Source of the DNA: Strongyloides papillosus
Taxonomy: Eukaryota > Nematoda > Chromadorea > Rhabditida > Strongyloididae
Length of the DNA stretch: 64,000 nt
Reading direction: 5' to 3'
Assembly (NCBI GenBank): GCA_005656395.1
Contig: SRSI01000027.1
Span: forward strand, 496,001 to 560,000
The notes under the pieces were generated by a model. The model made no database searches, had not been told where the DNA came from, and was given only the letters and a program-made list of their open reading frames with translations. Shown here piece by piece: positions 11,134 to 22,194 of the stretch; position 1 is the stretch's first letter; each line of letters starts with the position of its first letter. The translations under genes and the position numbers were made by a program.

Positions 11134-11265
11134 AGTAATAAATTTTATTGGAAAACACTGTCTATTATAAAAAGTCAATGTAATTAAAATATTTAGTCAT
11201 TTAGATTTGGGTCTTGAGGGTTGACAGGGTTTCCCCTCAAGACAATAATATGGAATATTATTACT
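11134..11265 (-). repeat. 5' LTR of the 9180-11265 element
   Basis: 132 bp, matches 9180-9311 throughout. The outer flank CTTT (11266-11269) is the target duplication. Confidence 0.93.
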
Positions 11266-11419
11266 CTTTTATTTAAAAATTTAACATAGTTGCCGAAGTT
11301 CAATTTTTATAAAATTTTAGGGATTAGTACAAAAGACTTTGTACTTTCAGAATCTGCAACAATTATAAAAAAATCTTTTCAAATAAAAAAGTTAAATTTA
11401 GTGAAAGTCGAAAAATGCA

Positions 11420-11595
11420 CTTAATTTTTGAAAGCCTACAACTCCACCCAGAATCCACATTCCGTTGTGAAATCTATACAATTAGCATTATATATATCTC
11501 AGCTACAAAATGATTGTAATACCATATTTGTATCTTATCTATACGCAGAGATACATATGCAAATGTCTGGGGAGTCTTACGTGGGCCACCCTGTA
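11420..11595 (-). repeat. GGTGGCCCACGTAAGACT repeat, right-arm copy
   Basis: Mirror of 8047-8222. Confidence 0.5.
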
Positions 11596-12049
11596 TATAA
11601 TATTGTGCAGAAAGTTTATTATTTTAAATATAGTATAAAATGTAATCTATGTTGAAACAATTTTTAAGTTCTAGTAATTCAAAAAATTGGCTTTTAATAT
11701 CAAGAATATTTTAAAATTATGGGTAATTAACTTTAAAGCTAATTATCTAAAAACTGGATAGAAATTTTGATATGATGTCGGTAAATTCTTGTAGGGGATA
11801 TCAAGGGCTTTCAGAATATATAGGTCTCAAATAGGTTAGATATTAAAGTTTTTAGATATAAGGCTTCAAAAATAATCTCCATTTTTGAAAATTTTTTTCA
11901 ATAACCAGTTCTATATAGTATGTACATTGCATTATGAGGGGTTTCATAAACTTTTATTAGCTTTAAGTAGGTTTTTTACAAGTTTAGAAAAACGTCGCTG
12001 CGGCAAGGGTCAAAGTATTCGACCGAGGTAACAACATAGTGTGAAATAT

Positions 12050-12175
12050 ACAATTGAATAAAACAATTTTTTTATAAAAACATTTTAATTGATAACTTAA
12101 TATAAAAATACTTTTATAAAAAAATATGCCCTGCGAATCACTCTCTGATTTCCGAAGGAAGGTCTTAAGCTGGCT
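12050..12175 (-). repeat. UUCG-hairpin repeat family, right-arm copy
   Basis: Mirror of 7467-7592. Confidence 0.65.
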
Positions 12176-12498
12176 TAATAGTAAAAAAAAATTAAAATAT
12201 AAAAATTATGTAAATTGAATATGTCTTCTATGTTTTTTTATGTCCCTTTTTTGAAGTTATTTATTTTTGTGAGTAATTTATCTATATAAATTGTTTATTA
12301 TTACAAAAAAAATTGCCAGATTATTAATAATTAAAAATGATTAATTAATCAGAGTAGTTTATGTTTATAATTATAAAAATTTATTAAATAAAAAGCTATA
12401 AAAAAATGAGAAAGTTTAGGTTTTTAAGAAATTACTTATTTTTTTATTGGAAAATAATTGTCTGAAAATTCTCATTCTTATAACTTGTTCCTTAAAAT

Positions 12499-12976
12499 TT
12501 ATTTTATCTCAACTTCTCCAAGATTACAATTAAAATTCTCCTTTTTTAAGTATTTAAAACCGAAAGAAGGGAATTCAATTTCTTCATTTTTATTCTTACA
12601 ATCTTTTGGAATATTTTTATCAAAACTTTCATAAATACCTTTCTTGAGGTATTCAAATCTAACAAACATATATTCTAAATGAATAAATTATATTCTAATA
12701 TATTTATTTACCTAAGTATCTATTACTAGGTTTATACATAGACAAAATGAATTCGCCACCATTTTTTAATTCTACACTTTGTACTCCATTATTTCTATGA
12801 CTGTATAAATATATTGTTGCATTAGCATTTGTTATTTCTGAAGTATTAAATTTTGATGTGCCAAAAACAATAACTTTGAAACTTTCATTATTTTTATTAT
12901 TTTTATAAACATAATCAAAAGTTAAAATTTTAGATATTAAAAAAGTTATAAATACTGTGAAAATTTTTAAAAACAT
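12499..12976 (-). CDS. Small secreted protein, possibly transthyretin-like, right-arm copy
   Basis: Mirror of 6666-7143, with exon 1 at 12712-12976, a 37-bp intron at 12675-12711 and exon 2 at 12499-12674. The predicted 146-residue protein is the same: signal peptide, Lys/Asn-rich beta-type pattern, two cysteines. The exons join in phase without a stop, so both copies appear functional. If both are real and expressed, the palindrome doubles dosage of this secreted product. Family assignment is tentative. Confidence 0.6.
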
Positions 12977-13213
12977 TATTGAGAAATAATTTGATATTTT
13001 AGAAATAAAATTCTCTTAAATACTGAAAAATATTATATACAAATATTGAAAATAAATATTTAAATTTCAAAGAATCAAAGAACAACAAAAATAATTAAAA
13101 ATAAATGTTGATATAATTTTTCTTACATATTTAAAAATATCAATATTGTTGAAATCTAAATTCTATTAAGTAGATAAAATTTATATGATTTTATTTAGTT
13201 TTGACTTGTATTA

Positions 13214-14121
13214 AGTTGGGGAATAAATAATAGCCGAGGACAGAAAAAATGAATTAAGGCAACATTTATTTAAGTTTATGTTAAATAAATTTATTGAAAT
13301 AATACTCATTAAAATCTACATATTTTTTTCAACGTTCTAACGGCTTTTGAATTCTCGTTTTATAAGATTCAGGACTTTTGGATTTAGTAAAAGTCACTGA
13401 GATCGCTTTCTGCCGACTCCTGATTTTTAAACAATTTATCCTTTAAAAATACATCGAAATGCTCAAACAAATCGGAAATTGTAAGAAAGAGATCAGGTGA
13501 GTATAGAGAGTGAGATAGAGCCCCATATTTCAATTCACCAAGTTTTTTTAATACTAGCTTTGAAAAATGGCTTCTTATCTTGTCCTCCTATAATATTGGG
13601 TTATTCCTATTTTTAAAGTCGGATGATTATTTTTAGTTTTTCATTCATTCTCTCAAGCTCCTGTCAATATATTTCAACTTTCTTGGTCACTGATTTAAAT
13701 TTAGCTCGACAATCTTCCATTAATTCTGAGTGTTTATAGTAAAGGGTCTTCCTCTACCTTCTTTATTATCGAGACGAAAATTAACCCCTTAGAATTTCTT
13801 AAATCACCGACGCAATGAGCGTTCAGAAGTTTACCCTTCCCCCTTTGCGTTTACTATATTTCGATATGTTTCAACTCTATTACGTTAAAGTTTCAACTCA
13901 TGTAAAAAATTACCTGTAATTCTCTTTTTGACAACATTTTTAAGAACAGACATAACTTGTTTGATAATTAATTTTAAAATTAAGGTAATATGCAAAATAA
14001 TATCAGGGCAAGTCCCCCTACATTTCTACACAAAGACTGTTTTAATATGAATTTATTTATTTTTATTTTTTATAATGGAAAATTGTAGTATGAATTTGCG
14101 GCCATTATTTATTCCCCAACC
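13214..14121 (-). mobile_element. Decayed mariner element, right-arm copy
   Basis: Mirror of 5521-6428, with the same TA flanks, termini and middle deletion. The shared decay shows the mariner was inserted and degraded before the arms were last made identical. Confidence 0.8.
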
Positions 14122-16671
14122 TAATATATTAGAAAAGAAACTAAAAGAATAACACTTAAATTTGCTACAATTATAATTAAAGGATATTTTTAAATTAACA
14201 AATCTCTTTTACCCCAAACCACAAAATTACAAAACTATCATTATTTTGTTTACTATGAAATCCTATTTACACAAATATTTAATTATGAAGATTCATTTAT
14301 TATGAAGTATTTTACAACATAAATAAAACTTTATGTCTCCAAAAATACCTTTTACAGACATTTATTTGCTGTAATATTTTTTTTATGATATTATTAAAAA
14401 AAAGTGAAGTGATTTGTACCATGTAAAATTACAAACATTAATTTTTTCAAATTTCAACAAATATGTAGCGTCTTAGTAATTGATTTTATTGTGACATTTG
14501 AAGTTTAATAGAATGAGAAACTTTGTTGTTAAAAATTAAATATAATTATACGATGATATGGAAATTGCGTGATCTACTTAAATAAATCATTATTTTAAAT
14601 TTACCGTTTTTTATTAATAATTATGTCACAATGAAATTTTAGATCTCTAAATATTTATAGAGCACTAGTCAACAAATGTTTTTTATAATGCATTAAGAGA
14701 AATGCAAAAAAATCAATCGTTTCCTTAAAGATTTTAAACAATTGCACTTATTATATTTAATTCTTTTAGGTATACAGAAATTTAAAGATAAAATAATACT
14801 TCAACGAGTTTCAAACTAAATATAAAAATTGATTTAGAAAAAAGAATCAAAGAGCTACAATATTTGTAATCTACTGAATAAACAATATGTTTTAAATATT
14901 AATTGTTGAGGTAAAACACATAAAGAAACTTTAATATACAGTTCATTCATCAATAGATATTATTTTAAAAAAAAGTCAACAATGAGGTTAAATGAAACTT
15001 AGCGTCTAAAATTGTAAAACCACTTTATGTTGATAGTATTTAATATTTATCAAACACATTTAGAATTATTATGACAGATAATAATGGGAATTTAAATAAT
15101 TTAGGAATCGCTTGAATTTGTACTTTATTTTTTTATTTCCAAAAAAATTTTAACCGTTACAGTTTCTTTTTAAATTGGATTATAATAAAAATTATAATTT
15201 AACAATAAATTTCATCATGTACTTATTCTCCAAGATAAAAAAATATTTAAGAATATTAATATGTTAATGATTCTTTTTATACCTATAGGAATTTATATTT
15301 GTGCATCTTCGTCTGAAAGAAATTTTTTTAAACATATTTTTACCATAATTAAAAAATAAATTCAAGAACAATCTTTAAACAAATGTTTTTAGATTTAAAA
15401 AAAAATGATATTTTAAAATAGACAAATTCATATACCATTTCTTTTATAAAAAATTTAAGAAACAATTTTCTGAATTTGAATTTGACAAAACAAGAAATGG
15501 TGAATATTTTAAATGTAATTTAGAAAAACTATTAAAGTAGATTATTAAAAAAATATTTCCACTAGATTATTTTTTATTGTTATTTTATTATTGAAACGAA
15601 TTTAAATATTTGTGATCTTAAGAATTCAAGACTTTTGAATAAAACAAATGATTATAAAAATTCGAAAGATTAAAAAAGAAGAAAAATATAATAAGTAAGA
15701 TTATTAATCTTGCAAATAAAATTTAGTGTCAAAACACAGGAAAGGATGGCACAAAAAATGTTAACAACTTTATATAAAGTTAGAAGTTGTTAAATATATT
15801 TATAAATTATTTATATTATTTACATCGTTTTGTATTAGAGGCACTAGGACCAACTTATTTTAATAAAATTTTATTTAATACACACAAAAAAATGAGGCAA
15901 ATTTTAATAATTTTTTGAAATGTAATAAAATGAACCATCTGTTAAAAAAATAAAATCTTGCCCAAATTTTAAAAATACCAAGTGGCAACAAATTTTTTTT
16001 TAAACGACACAAAATATTGAGTTTCCGCATAAATTTTTTCTAATTTTTTTAAACAAATATATGTGTTTCGTACTTTGAAGTAATGTAACTTCTTTTAATC
16101 TCGAGATTTTTTATGGTATTGTGTTTATCTTACAGTTCTAACATATTTTTTATAATATACTATGATGTTCGTTATAAGAAGTCAATTTTATGTAAAGTTA
16201 TATATGTTTTAACAAAAATCATTCTTTTAAACAATTTACTAACGATAATAAGTTTAGATATATAAAATTTTTATATAAATAGTAACGAAAACTAGTAATT
16301 ATTAACCGCACGAAGTATTAATATTTGAAGAAATTATTTTATTATTTGCTTTTTTTAAAATAAAATATTTTAAGGTTATTTTTTACTATGATTAAATTGC
16401 ATATTATTTTATAACTTCCCATAAATTTGATTTTTTGAAATGATCTTGAAAGACAATATAGAAAAACTTTTAGATTTCAAATAAGTATAATTTTGAAAAA
16501 AAAATATAATTTACAATAATTGAAACTATTTAAACATATAAAAAAATAATATAAAATGTTAATAAATGGTTTTATAAAAGACATTTATACTTTTACACAA
16601 AATTTTTTTAAAATATAGTATTATAAAATTAATTGTAGGAAACAACTAACATTTTAAGATAAAAGTTTAAA
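14122..16671. other. Long AT-rich intergenic stretch, right arm
   Basis: Mirror of 2971-5520. Nothing recognised. Confidence 0.6.
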
Positions 16672-16905
16672 CTCAAGAGAAGTCGGAGACAAAGAAATAC
16701 TAAAAGCAAAATGAGGACATAACTAGGAGGTATAAAATATTATCTCTATACTTTTTAAATATACTTTATCAGACGCTTTGTACGTCGTAACTGATATCAC
16801 ATTGTATTATTTTATAAATATTATCTTTTGGCTTAATAAAAGTTTGAGCTACATCTTAAGTTTTAGTTATCATATTTAGGAACCCTTTAGGGGTTCCCGG
16901 GATCC
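16672..16905 (+). repeat. LTR-like repeat with GGAACCCC hairpin, right-arm copy
   Basis: Mirror of 2737-2970. In plus orientation the order is purine tract, TATAAA, AATAAAAG, and the hairpin near 16878-16896 (AGGAACCCTTTAGGGGTTCC). Confidence 0.45.
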
Positions 16906-18029
16906 ATAAAAATTACAGAAAGAGTTTTAATATAAGGTTGCAACTTATTTTAATAATTTTTTTAATTATTGCTATAATTTTTATATGTCAAATAATTAAG
17001 ATAAAACTTGTTGTAAAACAAAAAAATTTAAATTATATTATGTGTGTTAGTAGATTTAGGTGTCATTTTATTTAAAATCAAAAATATTAAAAGAATAGTT
17101 GACTTAATGTTAAAAATAGTATTTTTAAAATATTTTAAGTCTGCTTTATATGTTGTTCAATTTCATTAATATGTTGTCTTCTTGATGATAGTATCTTGAG
17201 AAACGTTAATTTCTCATGGTTTTTTTGAAAAAGGATGTAAAGTTTACGCTTTTTACAAGTGGAACAAATTTGCTATATTTATTAAAAAATTGTGCTTATA
17301 TTTTTTTGTGTGTGGCTGTAAAAATTTTATTTTATAAGTATACTTTTTTTTTAAACTATGAAAAAAATAATAAATTTTATACATTTTTAATAAAAATTAA
17401 AAGTTTGTACTTTATTGTTAAAATTCAATTTAATATCTATAATTAAAAATATTTGAAACATATTAAGATAAGTACTGTAAGAATATACTCATTCTTCATA
17501 AATAAATATTTAATTGACTATTTAAATCAAATTAATCCAATATTTAGAATAAGTAAATGAGAATCTTCATTCTATTTCTAATTTAGTTTCAAATGTAATT
17601 GATTAATTGAAAATGGATTTTTAATTCACTAGAAGATTTTCCAATAATAAAGAAAAAATCTATATGAATTATTTTTAAATATCCTATAAATAAATGAATT
17701 TTTAGATGTTTTTCTTGAAAGTGTTTAATTTTAAAAGTTAAATTAGAACATAATTTTTAATTGTTTACATTAAAGATCAGGCATATGTTTTTGTAATTTA
17801 TGAAATATTTATTATAATGTTTCAATGTCAATATTTTATTTTATGACAAGTTTCAATTTGCTCAGATCATTATTTTCATTTATTAGTAAGTTAATTGAAA
17901 TTTTTGTTTGACAAATAAAATAATACATTAAAATTGTTTGACTAAAAAGATTTTTATTGCTTAAAAATTGTATTTAAGCTACAAATTATTCTTATTTTGT
18001 CAAAAATAATTTTGTCTTTTATATTAATA

Positions 18030-19262
18030 ATGAGAATTTATCTAGTAGTCTTACAACTTTTATCATGTATAACAAAAAGTGTAAGTTTTTAAATAATAAA
18101 ATTGATATTTTTTTAGTTTGAGGGAACAGAAAATGTTGGAATTGGTTAAAGTACTTTTTCATTGAAAAATAAACCACCATATAAAACAGGTGATGATCCT
18201 AACTATTATTATTTACATTTTGAAGTTTCTAAGTTAGAAAAAGTTCTTGAAAATATAAAAAGAATTTTCCGTGAAATAGGTTATAATACATGCATGAATT
18301 TTCAAAAACAAGATGATAAGGTAGAAAATAAAATAGGTATAAACTTTTTTTTATCATCTGATAGTAACACAGTCAAATTATCTGAAAATCTTCAATATCC
18401 AACAACTGTAAATTTAACAGCAGGAGTGTATAAAAACAAAACACATTTGTCATTTTTCATTGGTGTTGCTATGGGTATAATTACAGAAATTCAACGTTTT
18501 GATAGTGATAAATATATCACAGTATATAAAAAGAATGTTAATGATTCATTTTATGAAAAATACTACAAACAAGTTGATCTAGAAAATGTATCTTATATAA
18601 CAGGCTCAGATTTTAATTTCAAATCTCCGATGCTTGTTGATCCTTACTTTCTTAGTAGTAGTTCCGAAGCTACTTATAATATTACACTTGATTTTTATAA
18701 TGACTATCAATATTTTTTTAAGTACACAAGAAATTTTCAATTTAATGATTATAAACACATGTATAATTATCATTGTAAAACTGAAGAACAAACTGATTGT
18801 GAAAATGGTGGATTTAAACCTAATAAAAAATATTATGGAGATAAATGTTATTGCCCAGAATATTTTACTGGAAAAAAATGCGATTTGTTACTTGAAAATA
18901 CACCTAGTTGTGGAGTCAAAAAACAAAATTATGATGCTCATTCAAGTGAAAGTGATTTAGAATTCACTCATGTACAGGGAAAATGCTACTATAGTATAAC
19001 ATCAAAAAGCAACGGAAATGTATCAGTTGTTATTAAAGAATTAAAATTCGAAAAAAATGATCGTTCAAATGGTAACTACGTAGAATTTTTACTTCACGAC
19101 GATAAAGGCGCTGCAGGACTTAAACTATGTAAAGATAGAAGTGAAATTAAGCTCCCTTCTTTATCCAAAAAAGTTCTTATCGTGCTTTTTGGTATGGGAG
19201 ACAAATTTTCGTTAACCCTTAAGTATCAAGCAGTCACCGAAACAAGTTTAGAAACTGTTTAA
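18030..19262 (+). pseudogene. Astacin-like pseudoprotease with EGF and CUB-like domains, right-arm copy, disrupted
   Basis: Exon 1 (18030-18080, ATG at 18030) encodes a 17-residue hydrophobic signal-type peptide. A canonical 36-bp intron follows (18081-18116, GTAAGT...TTTTAG). Joined in phase, exon 2 meets TAA at 18147-18149 after ten codons. Beyond it the frame is open from 18150 to TAA 19260-19262. Numbering from the codon at 18162, residues 5-205 align with the astacin catalytic domain (NTC at 42-44, C44 and C205 as the usual disulfide pair). Residues 205-240 form an EGF-like module with C213, C229, C231 and C240; residues 250-355 are CUB-like. The zinc motif HExxHxxGxxHExxRxD is FFIGVAMGIITEIQRFD (98-114): all three His and the catalytic Glu are gone, while both Gly, the later Glu, Arg and Asp remain. 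The Met-turn is SPMLV, lacking the zinc-ligand Tyr. It cannot be a zinc protease. Divergent astacins are numerous in Strongyloides-type parasites. Confidence 0.7.
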
Positions 19263-19331
19263 AATTCAAAAGATTCTAATTAACTTTTATAAATTGTATT
19301 ATATTTCTACATAAATTATATTTAATATATG

Positions 19332-19377
19332 CTAATTTTTATTATAGCTAAATTAAATTAGCTATAATAAAAATTAG
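19332..19377. repeat. 46-bp perfect hairpin downstream of the right astacin copy
   Basis: 20-bp arms and a 6-nt loop (ATTAAA), 70 bp after the stop codon. Mirror of 265-310. Confidence 0.8.
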
Positions 19378-19641
19378 TGTAAGTAATCAGAAATATTATG
19401 ATAATAAAAATTTTCTTTTATAAAGTAGAGATTTTTTAATTGTAATCAAAAATAGACAAAGTCAGTTTTAAGTATATATCATTAATTTTAAAGATGATCA
19501 CAGTATTAACAAAGATAAATAATTTGCTCATACTTTTTTAGAAAAAATCTTTAGTAATTTTTTGTATTAACTCTTACACACTCAGAAATTTTTCTCTTTG
19601 TATTACGTACTTCTTTGTGTGTAAAATAGAAAAACTATTTT

Positions 19642-20409
19642 CACATAAAATAAAAGGTTAACAAAAATTTGATAATGTATTTCTCTAACAAAAATTTTAA
19701 AAAAATAAGCTAAAAAGTACAATTTTCTCCTTATCATTTTATTAAATTCATTATAAAATTCAATCTTTAAATATTTTTTTTTATTATTTTTTCTTTTTAA
19801 TATAAATGTTTTATATCAATAGAAATAACTTTATTTCAAAATTTGTTTCTATAGTATAACTACCACTATACATTAACATTTTCGTTTATAAAGTATATGT
19901 AAGTCATTCGGTTATGAAAAAGCTAAACTTTGTCAATAATCACACTGAAAAATTGTTGTTACAATATTTCGTTAAATTAGAAAATCATATATAATTTTTT
20001 AATGGTTACAATTTAAATTTTCTTTAATAATACAATCAAAATACTACTACAAAAATGAATATTTTAGACTGTTTTAATATAATATTTTACATTTTAACTA
20101 GTCAATCAAACTATAGGGTTTTGTGTAACGATTACAGAAAGTTTTGATTAAGAAAAGTATAATAGGTAATAAAATTATAACAATAATAATTTTATATAAA
20201 TTAAACATACTTTTTATTTTAATTATTTTTAAGAAAGTAATCTTTATTAAATTTTGGTATTTTTAATAATATTTTGTTCATCTCAGACTCTAACTTTTTC
20301 TTTATAATTTATATTTTGAATTACTCTGTTAAAAGTCAAATTTGTGTAAACTTGGAAACATTTTAATAAAAATACTTTTTTACATTATTTATCGAAATTA
20401 TTTTAAAAA
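19642..20409. other. AT-rich intergenic stretch just outside the palindrome
   Basis: No gene, RNA or repeat recognised. It begins at the point where the left arm meets the window edge. Confidence 0.5.
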
Positions 20410-21180
20410 ACCAGCCTTTAGACCCGCCTTCGGCAGATCAGGGCTGGTCCGCAAAGCATATTTTTTAATAAAGAATTTTTATACTAAATTATTAATCAAA
20501 GTATGTGCATAAAAAAGTTGTTTCATTAAATTACATATCTGTGGAGAAGTAGAATAACCGAAAAAACATTGTTATAGTATATAAATATTTCTGAGTTTGA
20601 GAATCATTTCATAAAATTTTCATTTATTGAAACTATTTAGTTTAACAAAAAATTTACACAACAAAAAGAATTTTATTTATATCCAAAGTTAATAAAAATT
20701 AATATTTGAAACAATCCATGTAATTTTTTAGATGACTCTTCATCATATTTGCAAAAATTTGTATAAACAATTTGATATCATTGTTCTATTAACTACATAT
20801 TTAATTTTACAAACATGTTAATGATAAAAAGCAAAACAATTAATACCTAAAATAACTGTTTTTGTTTTTAAGCTACAAACTTCGTTATAGTTTCATATTT
20901 AAAATCAGACTTTGATTTATGTACTACATTTAACTTTTTTAATTTTAAACAACTTTTTATAAAGTTATAATATTAAAAAAAAATTTTCTACTGGATGAAT
21001 GGTTATTACATTTTAATCCATAGTTTTACAAATTTTTTGTTAATCTATTTAATATTAAGTTTCCCTCTTATTCCTTACCTTTACATTTCAAATGAGTCAT
21101 AAACTATAATATTTCATGAACTTTGAGAAGAGTTATTTCTGAGACAAAACTATGCAAAAATGCACACAAAACCTAAACAT
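20410..21180 (+). repeat. Repeat family with UUCG double hairpin, copy A
   Basis: Begins with a 39-nt nested stem: ACCAGCC (20410-20416) pairs with GGCTGGT (20442-20448) and encloses GACCCGCCTTCGGCAGATC (20421-20439). This is followed by CGCAAAGCATATTTTTTAATAAAG. About 700 bp of similarity to copy B (25553 on) and copy C (42690-43117, opposite strand) follows, ending with ATTTCAAATGAGTCATAAAC and TTTGAGAAGAGTTATTTC. No coding frame. Confidence 0.75.
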
Positions 21181-21256
21181 GTCTTTTAGACGAATACGAT
21201 TTATACGAAAAAAGAGCTATATTCGATACTATTTTGGGACCTAGGTTTTTTACCCG

Positions 21257-21382
21257 TTTTGCACACACATTCTAGCTCATTTTGCATGTACATTCTATCT
21301 TATTTTGCATATACAAAACGATTTAGAAATGTGTGCTCAAAATGAGGTAGAATGTATATACAAGATTGGTTAGAATGTAGCC
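21257..21382. repeat. Small element with direct and inverted CATTCTAnCTnATTTTG motifs
   Basis: The 17-bp motif occurs twice in tandem (about 21278 and 21301) and once inverted (CAAAATGAGGTAGAATG, about 21337). A further partial inverted copy (GGTTAGAATGTAG) follows. Probably a short MITE-like remnant. Confidence 0.5.
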
Positions 21383-22194
21383 TATTGTTTACCACTAGTT
21401 TGTAAGTTTCATAATTTTGTAATTATTATGCATAAATGAAAGATTTTAAAACTTTTTTTTGGTAATTTAATTGAGATATTAATTCTTTACCGATAGTATT
21501 TTCTACTTAATATTAGTTATTAACAAAATAAACATCAATAAAAGTTGAGTATTTTTGAAATTTTATTTTAATCATCCTGTTCAAAATACTGAAAGTAAAC
21601 AAAATAATAAAAATATTCATATTATTTAAAAAATAAACTCTTACAATTAATAATTTTTTACACTATGTACACTGAAAAATCACATTATTTGTGGTACACT
21701 CTTTATTCTCTTCAATCAACTAACAATTAAGAGTTTCCTTGTAATTTTTTAAAATCTCATACATATAGAAAATCACCAGCTACAACTGCTAATAATTATA
21801 ATCCTTACTCTATAAAATAACCATGGAACATTTAATGGCTAAAATTGTAGTAGTAATAAGTGGTAGTGAAATTTCTTTTATGTTAACATATTACAATCTT
21901 AGTTTTGTATCAATATCAAAAGTTCCAAACATTATTACTGTTATAAGATCACCAACTAAAACTAAGAATGTCGAATTTTACAGTAATAGCGATCCCTCGT
22001 ATTAGTACCAAATTAAACTTTTTGAGGATGTCTAACTTAGTAAAAGACTTTAACATATTTTTAGAATATCTAATCAACTATTATTGTAATTGATAATTAT
22101 TAGATCTTTGAGACTAATAAAATAAATTTTACAGTTCCAAAATAAATGTAATAATATAAAAATATGTATAAGTATGTGTTATATTCATCCTTTT
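21383..22194. other. AT-rich intergenic stretch
   Basis: A 60-codon frame at 21823-22005 has no recognisable feature. Nothing else seen. Confidence 0.5.

Larger units (their letters stand above)
9180..11265 (-). mobile_element. Non-autonomous Ty3/Gypsy-type LTR element inserted in the right arm
   Basis: Complete insertion of 2086 bp: two apparently identical 132-bp LTRs (9180-9311, 11134-11265), termini AGTAATAA...TTATTACT and target duplication CTTT on both sides. A purine tract (AAAGATGAGGGG, minus strand, 9312-9323) abuts the 3' LTR. It carries one long fused open frame. The left palindrome arm preserves the empty target site, so insertion postdates the arms. It is clearly richer in G+C than its surroundings. 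Confidence 0.93.
11266..19641. repeat. Right arm of giant inverted repeat (palindrome)
   Basis: Reverse complement of 1-8376. The sequence after 19641 has no counterpart inside the window because the left arm meets the window edge there. The true outer end of the palindrome is therefore unknown. Confidence 0.95.
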
